NCBI GenBank assembly: GCA_015066715.1
Contig: SVNU01000002.1
Span: 1 to 64,000 of the forward strand
Direction of reading: 5' to 3'
Source of the DNA: Ruminococcus sp.
GTDB taxonomy: Bacteria; Bacillota; Clostridia; Oscillospirales; Ruminococcaceae
Length of the DNA stretch: 64,000 bases
The position numbers and the translations under genes are program-made. The notes beneath the pieces are model-generated. The model did no database searches and was not told where the DNA came from. It was given only the letters and a program-made list of their open reading frames with translations. Within the stretch, counting starts at the first letter, position 1. The number at the start of each line of letters is the position of its first letter. Shown piece after piece: positions 27,657-37,860 of this stretch.

Positions 27657-28073
27657 ATGTACAAAAAAATAAAATCAGTTGTTAACAAGCTGTGTATTTT
27701 AGTTGTTGCAGCAGTTTTTTGCTCTATGAGTGCTGCTGTTATTGCCGGTTCAGCTGTTAAAGATGATGATATGAAATATACTGTTGAAATAGTTGACGCT
27801 GACAAGGAAGTACTTGATATAATTCCAATCGGTATCGGCGTAAGAGGTGATGCCAACACCGACGGCAAGGTAACTGTAAGTGACGCTTCGCATATTGCAA
27901 GGTATCTCGCAAATATAAGCATCAATAAAAACTATATGCCGGGTTTTAAAGGGTCTCTTGGAGAAGCCATGGGCGATGCTAACGCCGATGGTAAGCTGAC
28001 AGTCAGTGATGCTGCCAAAATCGCAAGATACCTTGCCAAAAAATTTGCAAATCCTGATCTCGGATGGGACTAA
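27657..28073 (+). CDS. Small secreted protein consisting almost entirely of a dockerin
   Basis: Signal peptide, then GDANTDGKVTVSDASHIARYLAN and GDANADGKLTVSDAAKIARYLAKK. Confidence 0.88.
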   Translation: MYKKIKSVVNKLCILVVAAVFCSMSAAVIAGSAVKDDDMKYTVEIVDADKEVLDIIPIGIGVRGDANTDGKVTVSDASHIARYLANISINKNYMPGFKGSLGEAMGDANADGKLTVSDAAKIARYLAKKFANPDLGWD

Positions 28074-28076
28074 TAT

Positions 28077-28105
28077 AAAAAGGCGGTCAATGACCGCCTT
28101 TTTAA
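28077..28105. terminator. Bidirectional terminator
   Basis: AAAAAGGCGGTCA-ATGACCGCCTTTTT. Confidence 0.9.
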
Positions 28106-28110
28106 TTTAT

Positions 28111-30358
28111 TTATTTTTTCGCCTTTGCAAGATACCTTGCTATTGCCGCCGCATCAGCTACAGTAACCTTGCCGTCATTATTATAGTCGGCATAAGGATT
28201 TTCGTCTATGCTGATTGTGATGCGTTTTGCAAGTGTTCTTGCGATAAATGCCGCATCACTGACATTCATTTTTCCGTCATTGTTAGCGTCACCAATCGGG
28301 CGTGTTGTGCCTGTTGCGGTAGTTGTTATCAGTGATGTAATGAATGTAGAAACTGTTGTTGCTTCTGTTGACGCCGCTGTTGTAACCGTAGTTGCTGTTG
28401 TATTTGTTGTGTTGGTTGTATCTGAATTTTCAGCTGTTGTATTTGTTGTTTCGGCTTTTGTTGTATCTGAAACGCTTGTTTCTGTTGTTGCAGCAGTTGT
28501 TGTAGTTGCAGCTGTCGTTGTAACGCTTGGGGTTGTCTGTGCAGGTGTATCATCCAGAGCAACGAAGTTTCTGTTGTATTTTTCAGCATACGCCTGAGCT
28601 GTTGAGTTTTTGTAGCCGTAAATTGTACCGCTGAAATAATAGTTATCATACTCAAAGCTATCGCATATTGTTGAAGCAGAATCGTAAATTTCACATTCAG
28701 GGTTTTCTATTGTTATACTTTCAAGATGTAAGCATCCTTTGAACGCTTCACTTCCAATACTTATTACAGTTTCTGGTATTGTTATACTTTCAAGGTAGAG
28801 AGTTGCTAGTGCACCGGATGCTATTCCTCTTGTACCTTCTTTTATTTCTACGGATGTTCCACCATCATAACCAATTATCCATGTATCGGCATAATACACA
28901 GGACCTGTCTGATTATTATGTAATGCTGTGTTAAGAAATGCACCGGAGCCTATACTTGTAACGCTGTCGGAAATCTTTACGCTTTCAAGAGATTCACACC
29001 ATCGAAATGCAGATTCTCCTATACTTATTACACCATCGGGAATTATTATACTTTCAAGAGCTGTACAATAACAGAAAGCACTTTCTCCTATGCTTGTCAC
29101 ACCATCAGGGATTTTGATGTTTGTAAGTGCTGAACAATAGTAAAAAGCATCTCTGCCTATACTTGTTACACCGACAGGAATTGATATACTCGTAAGGCTT
29201 TTGCAATCCTCAAATGCAAAGTCGCTTATAATTTTTACACCGTCTGGTATTATATATGATTCATCTGTTTTAGCCTCAGGATATAGAATTATTTCCGTTT
29301 GTTCTTTATTAAACAGTACTCCATCTATGCTTCTGTAATACGCATTATTTTCAGATACCTCTACACTTTCAAGAGATTCACAATAGCGAAATGCGCCTTC
29401 TCCTATACTTGTTACACCGTCAGGAATTGATATACTCGTAAGGCTTTTGCAATCCTCAAATGCAAAGTCGCTTATAATTTTTACACCGTCAGGAATTATT
29501 ATACTTTCAAGAGCTGTACAATAACAGAAAGCACTTTTTCCTATGCTTGTCACACTCTCCGGTATTGTTATGCTTTCAAGCTTGCGGCAACTTTTAAACG
29601 CTTCATCGCCTATACTTGTAACGCTCTCCGGTATCATTACACTTTCAATCTTTCCGGTACAAAATGCACCGGCTGCTATACTCGTTACATTGTCAGGTAT
29701 CACTGCATCGCCCGAACAGGTCATTCCATCAATTAAAATATTATTTACTATTACAAACGGATTTTCATCCTGTTTTGCGTTAAGCCATGGTGTCATAAGA
29801 AATGCATAAGACCCAATGCTTGTTACGCTTTCCGGTATTGTTATGCTTTCAAGTGCTGCGCATGCATAAAAAGCTGAATTTTCTATACTTGTAACATTTC
29901 TGGGTATTGTTACACTTTCAAGACTGTAACAACATGAAAAGGAACGGCTTTCTATTGTCGTTATATTTTCCGGAATCGTTACACTTTTAAGAGCCTTACA
30001 AAAATAAAATGCATTTTCACCTATACTTGTTATACTGTCCGGTATCTCTACGCTTTCAAGAGATTCACATTCATAAAACGCTTCTGCTGCTATACCGGTA
30101 ACAAGCAAACCTTCAATCTCATTCGGAATATCAACTTCAACTGCCGTTGTATCGCAATCAGTTATTATGACATAATCATATATCCCGTCCTCATCCTCAT
30201 CGACTTTCTTATAAGACAGATAATCTCCGTATTGTTCCTGTTCTCCGTAGGTTTCCGCCTTACCGGTTAAAGGCAGTACCCCCCCCCGAAAAACAAATGT
30301 CCGCTGTACAGAGAATCGCAGCTGTTGCAATTCCAAGCATTCTTTTTGCAATGTTCAT
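28111..30358 (-). CDS. BspA-like leucine-rich-repeat protein with Thr-rich linker and dockerin; frame interrupted by a G9 tract near the 5' end
   Basis: LRR_5 repeats (ITIPESVTSIGxxAFxxC); dockerin GDANNDGKMNVSDAAFIARTLAKR...YADYNNDGKVTVADAAAIARYLAKAKK. Good RBS and signal peptide MNIAKRMLGIATAAILCTADICFSG from ATG 30358 are out of frame with the rest. Confidence 0.85.
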
Positions 30359-30463
30359 TACAAATTTCCTCCTATTAATAAATTTATACTTAAATTATAC
30401 ACTAAAGTTAAATAACTGTCAATATTTACCGACAAAATAAATATTTCATTTCAGTTTTTCAAA

Positions 30464-30500
30464 AAACAAAAGGAGTTTCCAAAAAAGAAACTCCTTTCAG
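30464..30500. terminator. Hairpin AAAAGGAGTTTCcaaaaaaGAAACTCCTTT
   Basis: Inverted repeat AGGAGTTTC/GAAACTCCT with A/T flanks. Confidence 0.75.
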
Positions 30501-30535
30501 GCTATAACGCAAAGCCTGTATAGATTCAATATATT

Positions 30536-31495
30536 TTATCCATCAATACGTATAAGACCATTTTTCTCAAGATTATGAAGGAATAAGAATCTCGCCTCGT
30601 CACGGCACTCCGGCTTCACAAGATAGTACATATAACACTCTATGAGAAAAAGCTTTGTCGCAGTTCTTCCCTCGATTTTAAACTGATTTATTCCAAGAGG
30701 AAGATACTTGTTTATAATCATTTCGGGGCTTACATGGTGAGAGCGCTTTTTACTGTCAAAAATCGAATTTCCATCCGACGGACATTTAATGTCAGTTATA
30801 TTTTTGTCGTTATAATTTCTTACATCAAAAGGCTTTCCGGGATGCTTTTTAAGATGCTCACAGTAAAGAATCTGCTGGCGTCCCACAATCTCATACTCCT
30901 CGCTTCTGAATCGACAGCCGGGAACACAGCATGAATTAACCAGAATTTCGCATTTTTCTCTGTGAGGAATTCTTTCCAGAATATCAAATTTATTGTTCAA
31001 ATCGTAATCCAGTACAACAATATGGTAATCCTTATTCATCTCCTCTGAAAGCTGACTGACATCGAGAATGCGCTTACAGGTTGAGCTTGTCACCTTGTAT
31101 TTCGGGTATTTGTTCCTTATATAATCCTCAAGGAGGGGCGAAAATACAATAACCTCATTAAGACCATTATTTGCAACTTCCATTACCATGTTGCAGAATT
31201 CATCCTTGAGATGTTCTTCCTTTAATACAGGATTTGTAAATGTAAATCTTAGCGGAACGCCCTGACTGTTAAATGCATTTACGATGCTTTTAACCACATT
31301 CTTGTCACAAGGGCGATGCATGACAGTTCTGCCGCCATTCCACATAGAAGGCGGAAATGCACCGTAAAATGATGCAATCTCTAAATTATCATAAAAATAC
31401 TGCGGAGCATTTTTTATCATGTTCAAAAGTGTTAAATTCATTTTTGCGTGAATTGTAAAATCCGGAAGATGAAATTTGATTTTTTGATTTTCCAT
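30536..31495 (-). CDS. U32-peptidase-like protein of unknown function
   Basis: C-terminal GINQFKIEGRTA resembles the U32 family; Cys cluster NSCCVPGCRFRSE...YCEH. Confidence 0.55.
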   Translation of the reverse strand: MENQKIKFHLPDFTIHAKMNLTLLNMIKNAPQYFYDNLEIASFYGAFPPSMWNGGRTVMHRPCDKNVVKSIVNAFNSQGVPLRFTFTNPVLKEEHLKDEFCNMVMEVANNGLNEVIVFSPLLEDYIRNKYPKYKVTSSTCKRILDVSQLSEEMNKDYHIVVLDYDLNNKFDILERIPHREKCEILVNSCCVPGCRFRSEEYEIVGRQQILYCEHLKKHPGKPFDVRNYNDKNITDIKCPSDGNSIFDSKKRSHHVSPEMIINKYLPLGINQFKIEGRTATKLFLIECYMYYLVKPECRDEARFLFLHNLEKNGLIRIDG

Positions 31496-31785
31496 AAGTC
31501 TTAAAATCCCCTTTTGCTTTTATAATATAAAGTATATCATAGTTTTTCAAGTGTGTCAAGTTAACAAATTTTCTGAACAAAAAGCCGATTATATGTTGAA
31601 AACAATCATTTTTTTATTGCAACTATTTAATAAAGCGTAATAACAGATACATGGCATAAAAATTCCTCCCATGGTTTTTATTCATTATACCACAGGAGGA
31701 TTTTCTTTTTTGTCCGTGTGCATTTTATATTGCACAGGTATTACTTTAAGTATACTATTTATATTAACTAATAGAAATACAATCT

Positions 31786-32331
31786 TTATTTGAAATATCT
31801 GTCAAGGAGACCCTTGAATGCACAGCCATGTCTTGCTTCGTCCTTAGCCATTTCGTGAACTGTATCATGAATAGCGTCAAGACCAAGTTCCTTAGCTCTT
31901 GCAGCAAGCTTCTTCTTGCCTTCGCAAGCGCCGTTTTCAGCCATTACTCTCATTTCGAGATTCTTCTTTGTTGAAGCTGTAACAACTTCACCGAGAAGCT
32001 CTGCAAACTTTGCAGCATGCTCTGCTTCTTCATATGCTGCCTTTTCCCAGTAAAGACCGATTTCAGGGTAGCCTTCTCTGTGAGCAACTCTTGCCATTGC
32101 AAGATACATACCAACTTCTGAACATTCGCCGTTAAAGTTTTCTCTTAAACCTTCGATAATTTCCTTATCAACACCTTCAGCAACACCAACTACATGCTGG
32201 TCTGCCCATGACATTTCATCAGAATTGCTTTCTGTAAATTTTGAAGCCGGTGCGTTGCAAATAGGACATTTATCCGGTGCGCTGTCTCCTTCGTGAACAT
32301 ATCCGCAAATTGAGCATACATATTTTTTCAT
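31786..32331 (-). CDS. Rubrerythrin with N-terminal rubredoxin domain (reverse rubrerythrin type)
   Basis: [25 protein letters not shown] followed by a ferritin-like diiron domain ([35 protein letters not shown]). Confidence 0.92.
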   Translation of the reverse strand: MKKYVCSICGYVHEGDSAPDKCPICNAPASKFTESNSDEMSWADQHVVGVAEGVDKEIIEGLRENFNGECSEVGMYLAMARVAHREGYPEIGLYWEKAAYEEAEHAAKFAELLGEVVTASTKKNLEMRVMAENGACEGKKKLAARAKELGLDAIHDTVHEMAKDEARHGCAFKGLLDRYFK

Positions 32332-32575
32332 TGTTTTGTTCCTCCAATATTTAAAAGTTAGTCAGCTTTATCAGCTGTTATTATTATAATACATCTTTTT
32401 TGAAATGTCAACACTTTTCATAATTTTTTTGTATATTAATTTTTGGTTATGTATATTATGCAAAGTATGATAGTAACAATTATCATTTATTGCCATTTTT
32501 CACAATAAAAGGAGCCGATAAATCAGCTCCCTTTATAAATATAAAATAATGATAATTAAAAACCGTAATTAAATA

Positions 32576-33868
32576 TTATTTTCCGTTAACCTTATCCCAT
32601 GATGTTCTGCCTGCTGCTACATATCTTGCGATTTTAGCGGCATCTCTTACATCCATTTTACCGTTATCGTCAACATCGGCAAAGAACTGACCTACTTCAT
32701 CAATATCCTTAGTGCCTGCACAATAACGTGCAACTTTCGCCGCATCTCTTACATCAGCTTTTCCATCAACATTTGCGTCACCACGCATGCTTACCATTGA
32801 GCCGATAACCTTTCCGCTCTGTGAATACTTCTTATATACCTTATGCTCCTGATACCGCTCATTTGGTCTTGATGACTCAAATATTGAAATAACTGCATCT
32901 TCAGTATCATAGCTCTCAAATGCTGCATTGCCAGATGAAAAATCAGTAACTGTATTAATCTTAACCTCATATGTGTCATTTGCTGTTGCATCTGCCGGAA
33001 TATGGAAATTAAGATGAACTAATGGATCGCCATCTCTGAATGCTTCATTTGAATATCCTACAAGTGAAACATATGATTTTCCGCCTTCTTCAAAAATACA
33101 GAATGCATTCGCACCTGATACATCCTTGTCTTCAAGTGTAAGTCTTGAATCATATTCAACAAGCATATCAAATGCTGTGCACTTGTTGCTTGAGTGAGGT
33201 ACAAGGTCAACTACCGCTGAATCGCCGGCAACGCCAACTGTACTCTTGAGTCTTAAACCGTCAGTCATCGCCTTTTCAACGCCGCCTGTTACTGTAACTA
33301 CAGCATTCTTTGTTTCATAATTTTCAAAATCATCATAGTCAGTTGAAAAACTTGTAATCTGACTGAAGTTTACAAAATAATCATCATTTTCAGCGCCTTC
33401 AGGAACACGAAGCTTAATAGTAGCAACAGCTTCACCATCCTGATAAGGAGCCGCATCATAACCTACAAGCGAAACATACTTTCTTCCGCTGTCTTCAAAA
33501 TCACATGAAGCCTTAGCGCCGCTAACGCCTACAAATTCAAATCTTGCATCGTATTCAACAAGTAGGTCGTAACAAGTACACTGATTACCTGTATTCATAA
33601 TAAGAGGAATTTCTACAATTTCTCCAACCTTTGCTTTCTTTCCCTGAAGCGCGATTGATACTTCTGATTCAACTTCTTCAATAGAAGTTTTTGATGATCC
33701 ACCCTTGGACCTTCTTGTTGTTCTTGTTGCACTTCTTGCTGTTCTTCCGCCTCGTAATGCCTCAGCGTTCTTCATGCTTGCCGCTGAAGTTGTCATACCT
33801 GTTGCTGATGCTGCCATAAGGGCTGTTGCTAAAACTGCTGAAACCTTCATTAACTTATTCTTTTTCAT
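32576..33868 (-). CDS. Secreted two-cohesin protein with C-terminal dockerin (scaffoldin-like)
   Basis: Two homologous modules (VGEIVEIPLIMNTGNQCTCYDLLVEYDARFEFVGV... and GDSAVVDLVPHSSNKCTAFDMLVEYDSRLTLED...), then dockerin GDANVDGKADVRDAAKVARYCAG...ADVDDNGKMDVRDAAKIARYVAAG. Confidence 0.85.
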   Translation of the reverse strand: MKKNKLMKVSAVLATALMAASATGMTTSAASMKNAEALRGGRTARSATRTTRRSKGGSSKTSIEEVESEVSIALQGKKAKVGEIVEIPLIMNTGNQCTCYDLLVEYDARFEFVGVSGAKASCDFEDSGRKYVSLVGYDAAPYQDGEAVATIKLRVPEGAENDDYFVNFSQITSFSTDYDDFENYETKNAVVTVTGGVEKAMTDGLRLKSTVGVAGDSAVVDLVPHSSNKCTAFDMLVEYDSRLTLEDKDVSGANAFCIFEEGGKSYVSLVGYSNEAFRDGDPLVHLNFHIPADATANDTYEVKINTVTDFSSGNAAFESYDTEDAVISIFESSRPNERYQEHKVYKKYSQSGKVIGSMVSMRGDANVDGKADVRDAAKVARYCAGTKDIDEVGQFFADVDDNGKMDVRDAAKIARYVAAGRTSWDKVNGK

Positions 33869-33920
33869 AATATTTCCTTCTTTCTTCATAAGACAAGGCA
33901 ATTATTGATAATAAAAACAA

Positions 33921-33960
33921 AAAAATCCGCTTAAATCATTCTGTATAATGAAAAGCGGCC
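33921..33960 (-). terminator. Intrinsic terminator in the scaffoldin leader
   Basis: Minus strand CCGCTTTTCATTatacagAATGATTTAAGCGG-ATTTTTTT. Confidence 0.75.
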
Positions 33961-33984
33961 ATATACACTAACCTTAGTGTTAAT

Positions 33985-34066
33985 GTATGCAACCGGCTGT
34001 CATACCGCCCCTCGCGGCTTAGACCCTTGGCTTTGCGTCCTTACCTTTCAATAAGTTTGCCAATTA
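33985..34066 (-). promoter_or_regulatory. Cyclic-di-GMP-I (GEMM-I) riboswitch aptamer
   Basis: Minus strand TTGGCAAACTTATTGAAAGGTAAGGACGCAAAGCCAAGGGTCTAAGCCGCGAGGGGCGGTATGACAGCCGGTTGCA matches the GEMM-I consensus (GGCAAA, GAAA loop, GGACGCAAAGCC, CUA, CAGCCGG). Confidence 0.94.
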
Positions 34067-34314
34067 TTTATTTCGAATATTGAATATACCTTTTACATCT
34101 CTGTTCAATTTGTTTCTGTTTCTTTCTATGTACACATTATAGCACCGTTTCCATTAAATGTCAATGGATTATTCGCAAATTCGTTCATTTAAATCAACAT
34201 CAGTTTATTATATTATGCACACTGCACATTTTTGAGATGTTTTTTAAAATTTGTAATATATTTTCTGTCAAATCATTTAAACCTTAAACGTTTTAAATGT
34301 CCTGTTTATGCATA

Positions 34315-34345
34315 AAGAAGCACCGATCGACATCGGTGCTTCTTT
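34315..34345. terminator. Intrinsic terminator
   Basis: AAGAAGCACCGAT-CGAC-ATCGGTGCTTCTT. Confidence 0.9.
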
Positions 34346-34373
34346 ACTGTTTTTGGTAATTTAAGATACTCTG

Positions 34374-34655
34374 TTAATTTTTTGCGGTTCTTGAAAGCCA
34401 TGCATTTGCAAGGTCAAGCGCTTCATAAAGGCTTTCCTTTTCGCTTGTTTTTGTTACCGCTTTATTAGGCGGAAGTGTCAGATCTGTTGACATCTGATAT
34501 ACTTTTATCTTACTTGCAATGTCCATATCATTAACCTTCTGTTTTTTCAGAATCTGAAGCATTACTACATAATCATCAGACATATTTCCATAATAGATGG
34601 TGTCTTCATGTCTTACAAGTGGGAATCCCTTGTATGTAAAAAATCCGTTGCTCAT
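34374..34655 (-). CDS. Small uncharacterised protein
   Basis: 93 aa ORF, GGAGGG upstream, terminator downstream. Confidence 0.65.
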   Translation of the reverse strand: MSNGFFTYKGFPLVRHEDTIYYGNMSDDYVVMLQILKKQKVNDMDIASKIKVYQMSTDLTLPPNKAVTKTSEKESLYEALDLANAWLSRTAKN

Positions 34656-34744
34656 TTTATGCCCTCCTTTAGTATAATTAAACCGCCGGCAAAACCGACA
34701 CTTTTATTATTATAGCATTTTTTCATGTTGTTTTTTGTCGTTTA

Positions 34745-36205
34745 TTACCAGTTCATAACAAATTCTTCGGTTGTGTCGAATTTACTTAAATTCTCGATAA
34801 GCAGGTCTACGTATGCAGTACGGCATTTAAAACATGGTATGCCATTCACAACAATAAGACTCTTCATTCCGTCAGCCTCATAGAATTCAACTGTCTGCTT
34901 TGTTGTGCCGTTTTGTGTTTCAAGATATATTGTGACCTCTGGTTCACCCTGCGGCTGCTCATCTATCACAAAATCCTCCGCTGAAGCTTTAAGCAGATAC
35001 TGATAGAAGCTCTGGAAGCGTTCGGGATCGCATTTCTCACCATTTTTGGCAACTTCATAATTATCAGATGTTCCGCTGCCGGTAAACAGTACATGTTCCC
35101 CACCGTTTACGTCAATTTCCAGTTTGCCAATATCCCACACATATGTACCGAAAATCATCTTTGAAGTAATATCACCCGGCGTTAATGTTGCCCAGCACAG
35201 ACTGTCCGCAGAAACTGCGTAAATTACATCCACGCCGTCAAGCATTACCGAATAATATTCGCCTTCAGAGATTTCAAGCTTTTCGCCTACTTTTATTACA
35301 TAGCTGTCGCCATCAAGTGTTGTCATTGAAACAGTGCATAAAGGATTGTCAAGTGAAACTCCCTTTATTTCCTCCTCCGAAGGATGTGCGGAAATTGCAG
35401 TATATGCACTAAGTCCGAAAAAGCCCTGTGTTGCATCCTGTGACTTCTGCACATCAAGATATGAAAATACTGGCTCTGACATGTAGTGGGTTGCAAGAGT
35501 ACCGCTTGTACCGTCGCTTTCAGATGTTGAGTCATCATATTTCAGTACAATGTCATAATCCAGATCGCTTCTTTCAATTGTGATTATTTCAGGAATCGGA
35601 TTATTTCCGTCAGCACTTGCCTCTATAAGCGTTGTGTTAATAAAGTTTTCTTCAGAGTTCAGAAATACACTTACCGAAGATGTTGCCGCAAGATAAACGG
35701 CATTTTCGCCATCTATCATGCAGTAAGTTTCACCGCTTGTGGGAGATTCATTTCCCACAAGAAGTGTCTTTTCCTCTGAAGCAGTTTTCACTGTAACCTC
35801 AGCCTGCGGTTTTGCAAGACCATACTTTTCAAGGTCAGCCGCATTTTCTTCAACAATATCATCACAGCCAAGTGATGCTGCGCTGTTTAAAAGCGACGCT
35901 GTAAGGGTATAATTTACATCAAGGTCCTCAATACCCATCACTGTAAATACAGGCTGACCGTCAGCACCTGTTTCACCGGAGGGTACAGCTTCGTATCCAC
36001 CGGCCGCATTGGTAACAGCAACAGTTTTAATATCAGCCTTTTCAAAGCTTAAAACAGCGTCAGGTATAACAGCTGCCGGCTCATTTGATGAGGATACTGC
36101 CGGCTTGTCTGATGAATCATCTGTCAGCATAAGAGCTGCATAGCCGCCGCCTGCAACAGCAAGAACTGCCGCACAGGCAATAACTGCCTTTACATTCTTT
36201 TTCAT
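34745..36205 (-). CDS. DUF4340 domain protein
   Basis: N-terminal TM and DUF4340-like repeats; start at 36205 overlaps the upstream GldG-like stop by 4 nt. Confidence 0.8.
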   Translation of the reverse strand: MKKNVKAVIACAAVLAVAGGGYAALMLTDDSSDKPAVSSSNEPAAVIPDAVLSFEKADIKTVAVTNAAGGYEAVPSGETGADGQPVFTVMGIEDLDVNYTLTASLLNSAASLGCDDIVEENAADLEKYGLAKPQAEVTVKTASEEKTLLVGNESPTSGETYCMIDGENAVYLAATSSVSVFLNSEENFINTTLIEASADGNNPIPEIITIERSDLDYDIVLKYDDSTSESDGTSGTLATHYMSEPVFSYLDVQKSQDATQGFFGLSAYTAISAHPSEEEIKGVSLDNPLCTVSMTTLDGDSYVIKVGEKLEISEGEYYSVMLDGVDVIYAVSADSLCWATLTPGDITSKMIFGTYVWDIGKLEIDVNGGEHVLFTGSGTSDNYEVAKNGEKCDPERFQSFYQYLLKASAEDFVIDEQPQGEPEVTIYLETQNGTTKQTVEFYEADGMKSLIVVNGIPCFKCRTAYVDLLIENLSKFDTTEEFVMNW

Positions 36206-37845
36206 CGGTTTCTTCTCCTTATGAATACCACGATACCGCAAACCGCAACAGCAAGCGGAATAATTGCTATTACGCTCCACATTACAGCGTTACGCTGTGA
36301 GGATGTAATATCAAGAGCTGTGGATTCAAAATTCTTTTCTGCGATAATAATACTGTTTTCCTTACCGCAGATTTTGTTTACAGTGTTCACAAAGAATTCA
36401 GCGTTATTATAAGTAGAAACACCTGTTATGCACGGGTCAAGGAACGAAACGCCGCCGATTACAAGCACATTATTTGAATGTACTACATCATTTGCATCCA
36501 CATTTGATTTACCTGCAAGCGCCATTACAACTGATTCGCCCTTTTCAGCATTTTCCATATCAAATTCAGTTGCTTCCTGAGTTTCTTCTTCAGCTGCCGG
36601 CTGTGTTTCTTCTCCAAGACTCTCAAGGTCCACTTCCTGTGCCTCTGTAAGATTCAGAGGGTACAGAATGGAGCTTTCAGAGGATTTTAAAAGTGCTGTA
36701 GTTGTTCTGTCTACATTTGCTTCAAATAAAAGTTCAATTTCTCTTGCCGCAGGAGCAACGAGAGGAAGCTTTGTGTTAGAAAGACCTTCGCTGTATGTAC
36801 TGTCAGCAATTGAAACAATCGGAGCTGTTACAGTCTGTGACATACCGTATGTGTTTCTTGCAACATTTATCTGCTGCATCATTTCTGCGCTTGATTCAAT
36901 AACCTGATTTCCATTTACTTTAATTCCCCATACTTCAAGGAAAGCATCAATTTTCGGAGTTTTTCTCTGTAAAATATCAGCCACATAAATCATGTTTTTG
37001 TCAAGATTTCCGTTATTATAGAGGAAATCCTCAAACTTTTTAATATCATTGTCTGTAAGGTCATTTGTTGGTGCCGGAAGAACTACCATGTCATAGACTT
37101 CAGGTGATATTTCATCTGTCAGCATATCAATAATTTCGTAGCTGTAACCGTTCTTATCAAAAAGCTGAACAAGCGAATTCATAGCGTAGCCCAGATCCGA
37201 ATGATAAATAAGCTCACCATTATAATAAGCCGCAATAGCAATGTTTACAGGATTTGCATCTGTAACGCTCATTATAGCTGATGTTATTTCAGATTCACCC
37301 TTATATCCTGTATAGGAATAACTGCCTGTTGTATAGTAGTTTGAAGTATCCACTGAGAAAAGTGTGTCAATTGAAGTTGCCTTGACTCTGTCTCCGCTTG
37401 CGATAATAATTGTACCTTCTGCAATTTCGCCGTTATAATGCTCTGCAAACTTATTGACAATATCAGGATTTTCTTCAATGTTGTAATAATTTACTGTAAT
37501 GTGGTCGGAATTCTGCTGATATTTTGCAAGTGATTCAACAATAATTTTACCCATACTGATGTCACCCATTCTGATGTTTTCAATATCAGCTTCATTCATC
37601 ATAACAGCAATTTCAACATCTGTATCTATATTCTTTATATAGTCAATCGTATCCTGTGAAACTTCATAAATTCCCTGAGAAGTAAGGTCAAGCTTCAGTC
37701 CCTTTTTTTCTGTCAGAAGTCCGGCAATAAGATTTATAAATACAACTATTGCGATAAAAAACAGTGTTATAACAGTCGCAATACTTCCGTATTTAAGCTT
37801 TTTCTTATTAAACGGCTTTTTTTCCTTTTTTATATCTTTACTCAT
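36202..37845 (-). CDS. GldG-family ABC-associated protein
   Basis: N-terminal TM, GldG-type domain (DTDVEIAVMMNEADI...), C-terminal TM. Confidence 0.85.
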   Translation of the reverse strand: MSKDIKKEKKPFNKKKLKYGSIATVITLFFIAIVVFINLIAGLLTEKKGLKLDLTSQGIYEVSQDTIDYIKNIDTDVEIAVMMNEADIENIRMGDISMGKIIVESLAKYQQNSDHITVNYYNIEENPDIVNKFAEHYNGEIAEGTIIIASGDRVKATSIDTLFSVDTSNYYTTGSYSYTGYKGESEITSAIMSVTDANPVNIAIAAYYNGELIYHSDLGYAMNSLVQLFDKNGYSYEIIDMLTDEISPEVYDMVVLPAPTNDLTDNDIKKFEDFLYNNGNLDKNMIYVADILQRKTPKIDAFLEVWGIKVNGNQVIESSAEMMQQINVARNTYGMSQTVTAPIVSIADSTYSEGLSNTKLPLVAPAAREIELLFEANVDRTTTALLKSSESSILYPLNLTEAQEVDLESLGEETQPAAEEETQEATEFDMENAEKGESVVMALAGKSNVDANDVVHSNNVLVIGGVSFLDPCITGVSTYNNAEFFVNTVNKICGKENSIIIAEKNFESTALDITSSQRNAVMWSVIAIIPLAVAVCGIVVFIRRRNR

Positions 37846-37860
37846 TTTCTTCGTTCCTCC

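Noticed and set aside
28329-28694. 121-aa Gln-rich minus ORF
   Set aside because: Frame-shifted reading of the Thr-rich linker of the LRR-dockerin protein.
28700-30100. Repetitive region considered as a CRISPR or tandem repeat array
   Set aside because: Repeats are in-frame LRR coding units of variable length, not direct repeats with unique spacers. No CRISPR array or cas gene seen in the window.
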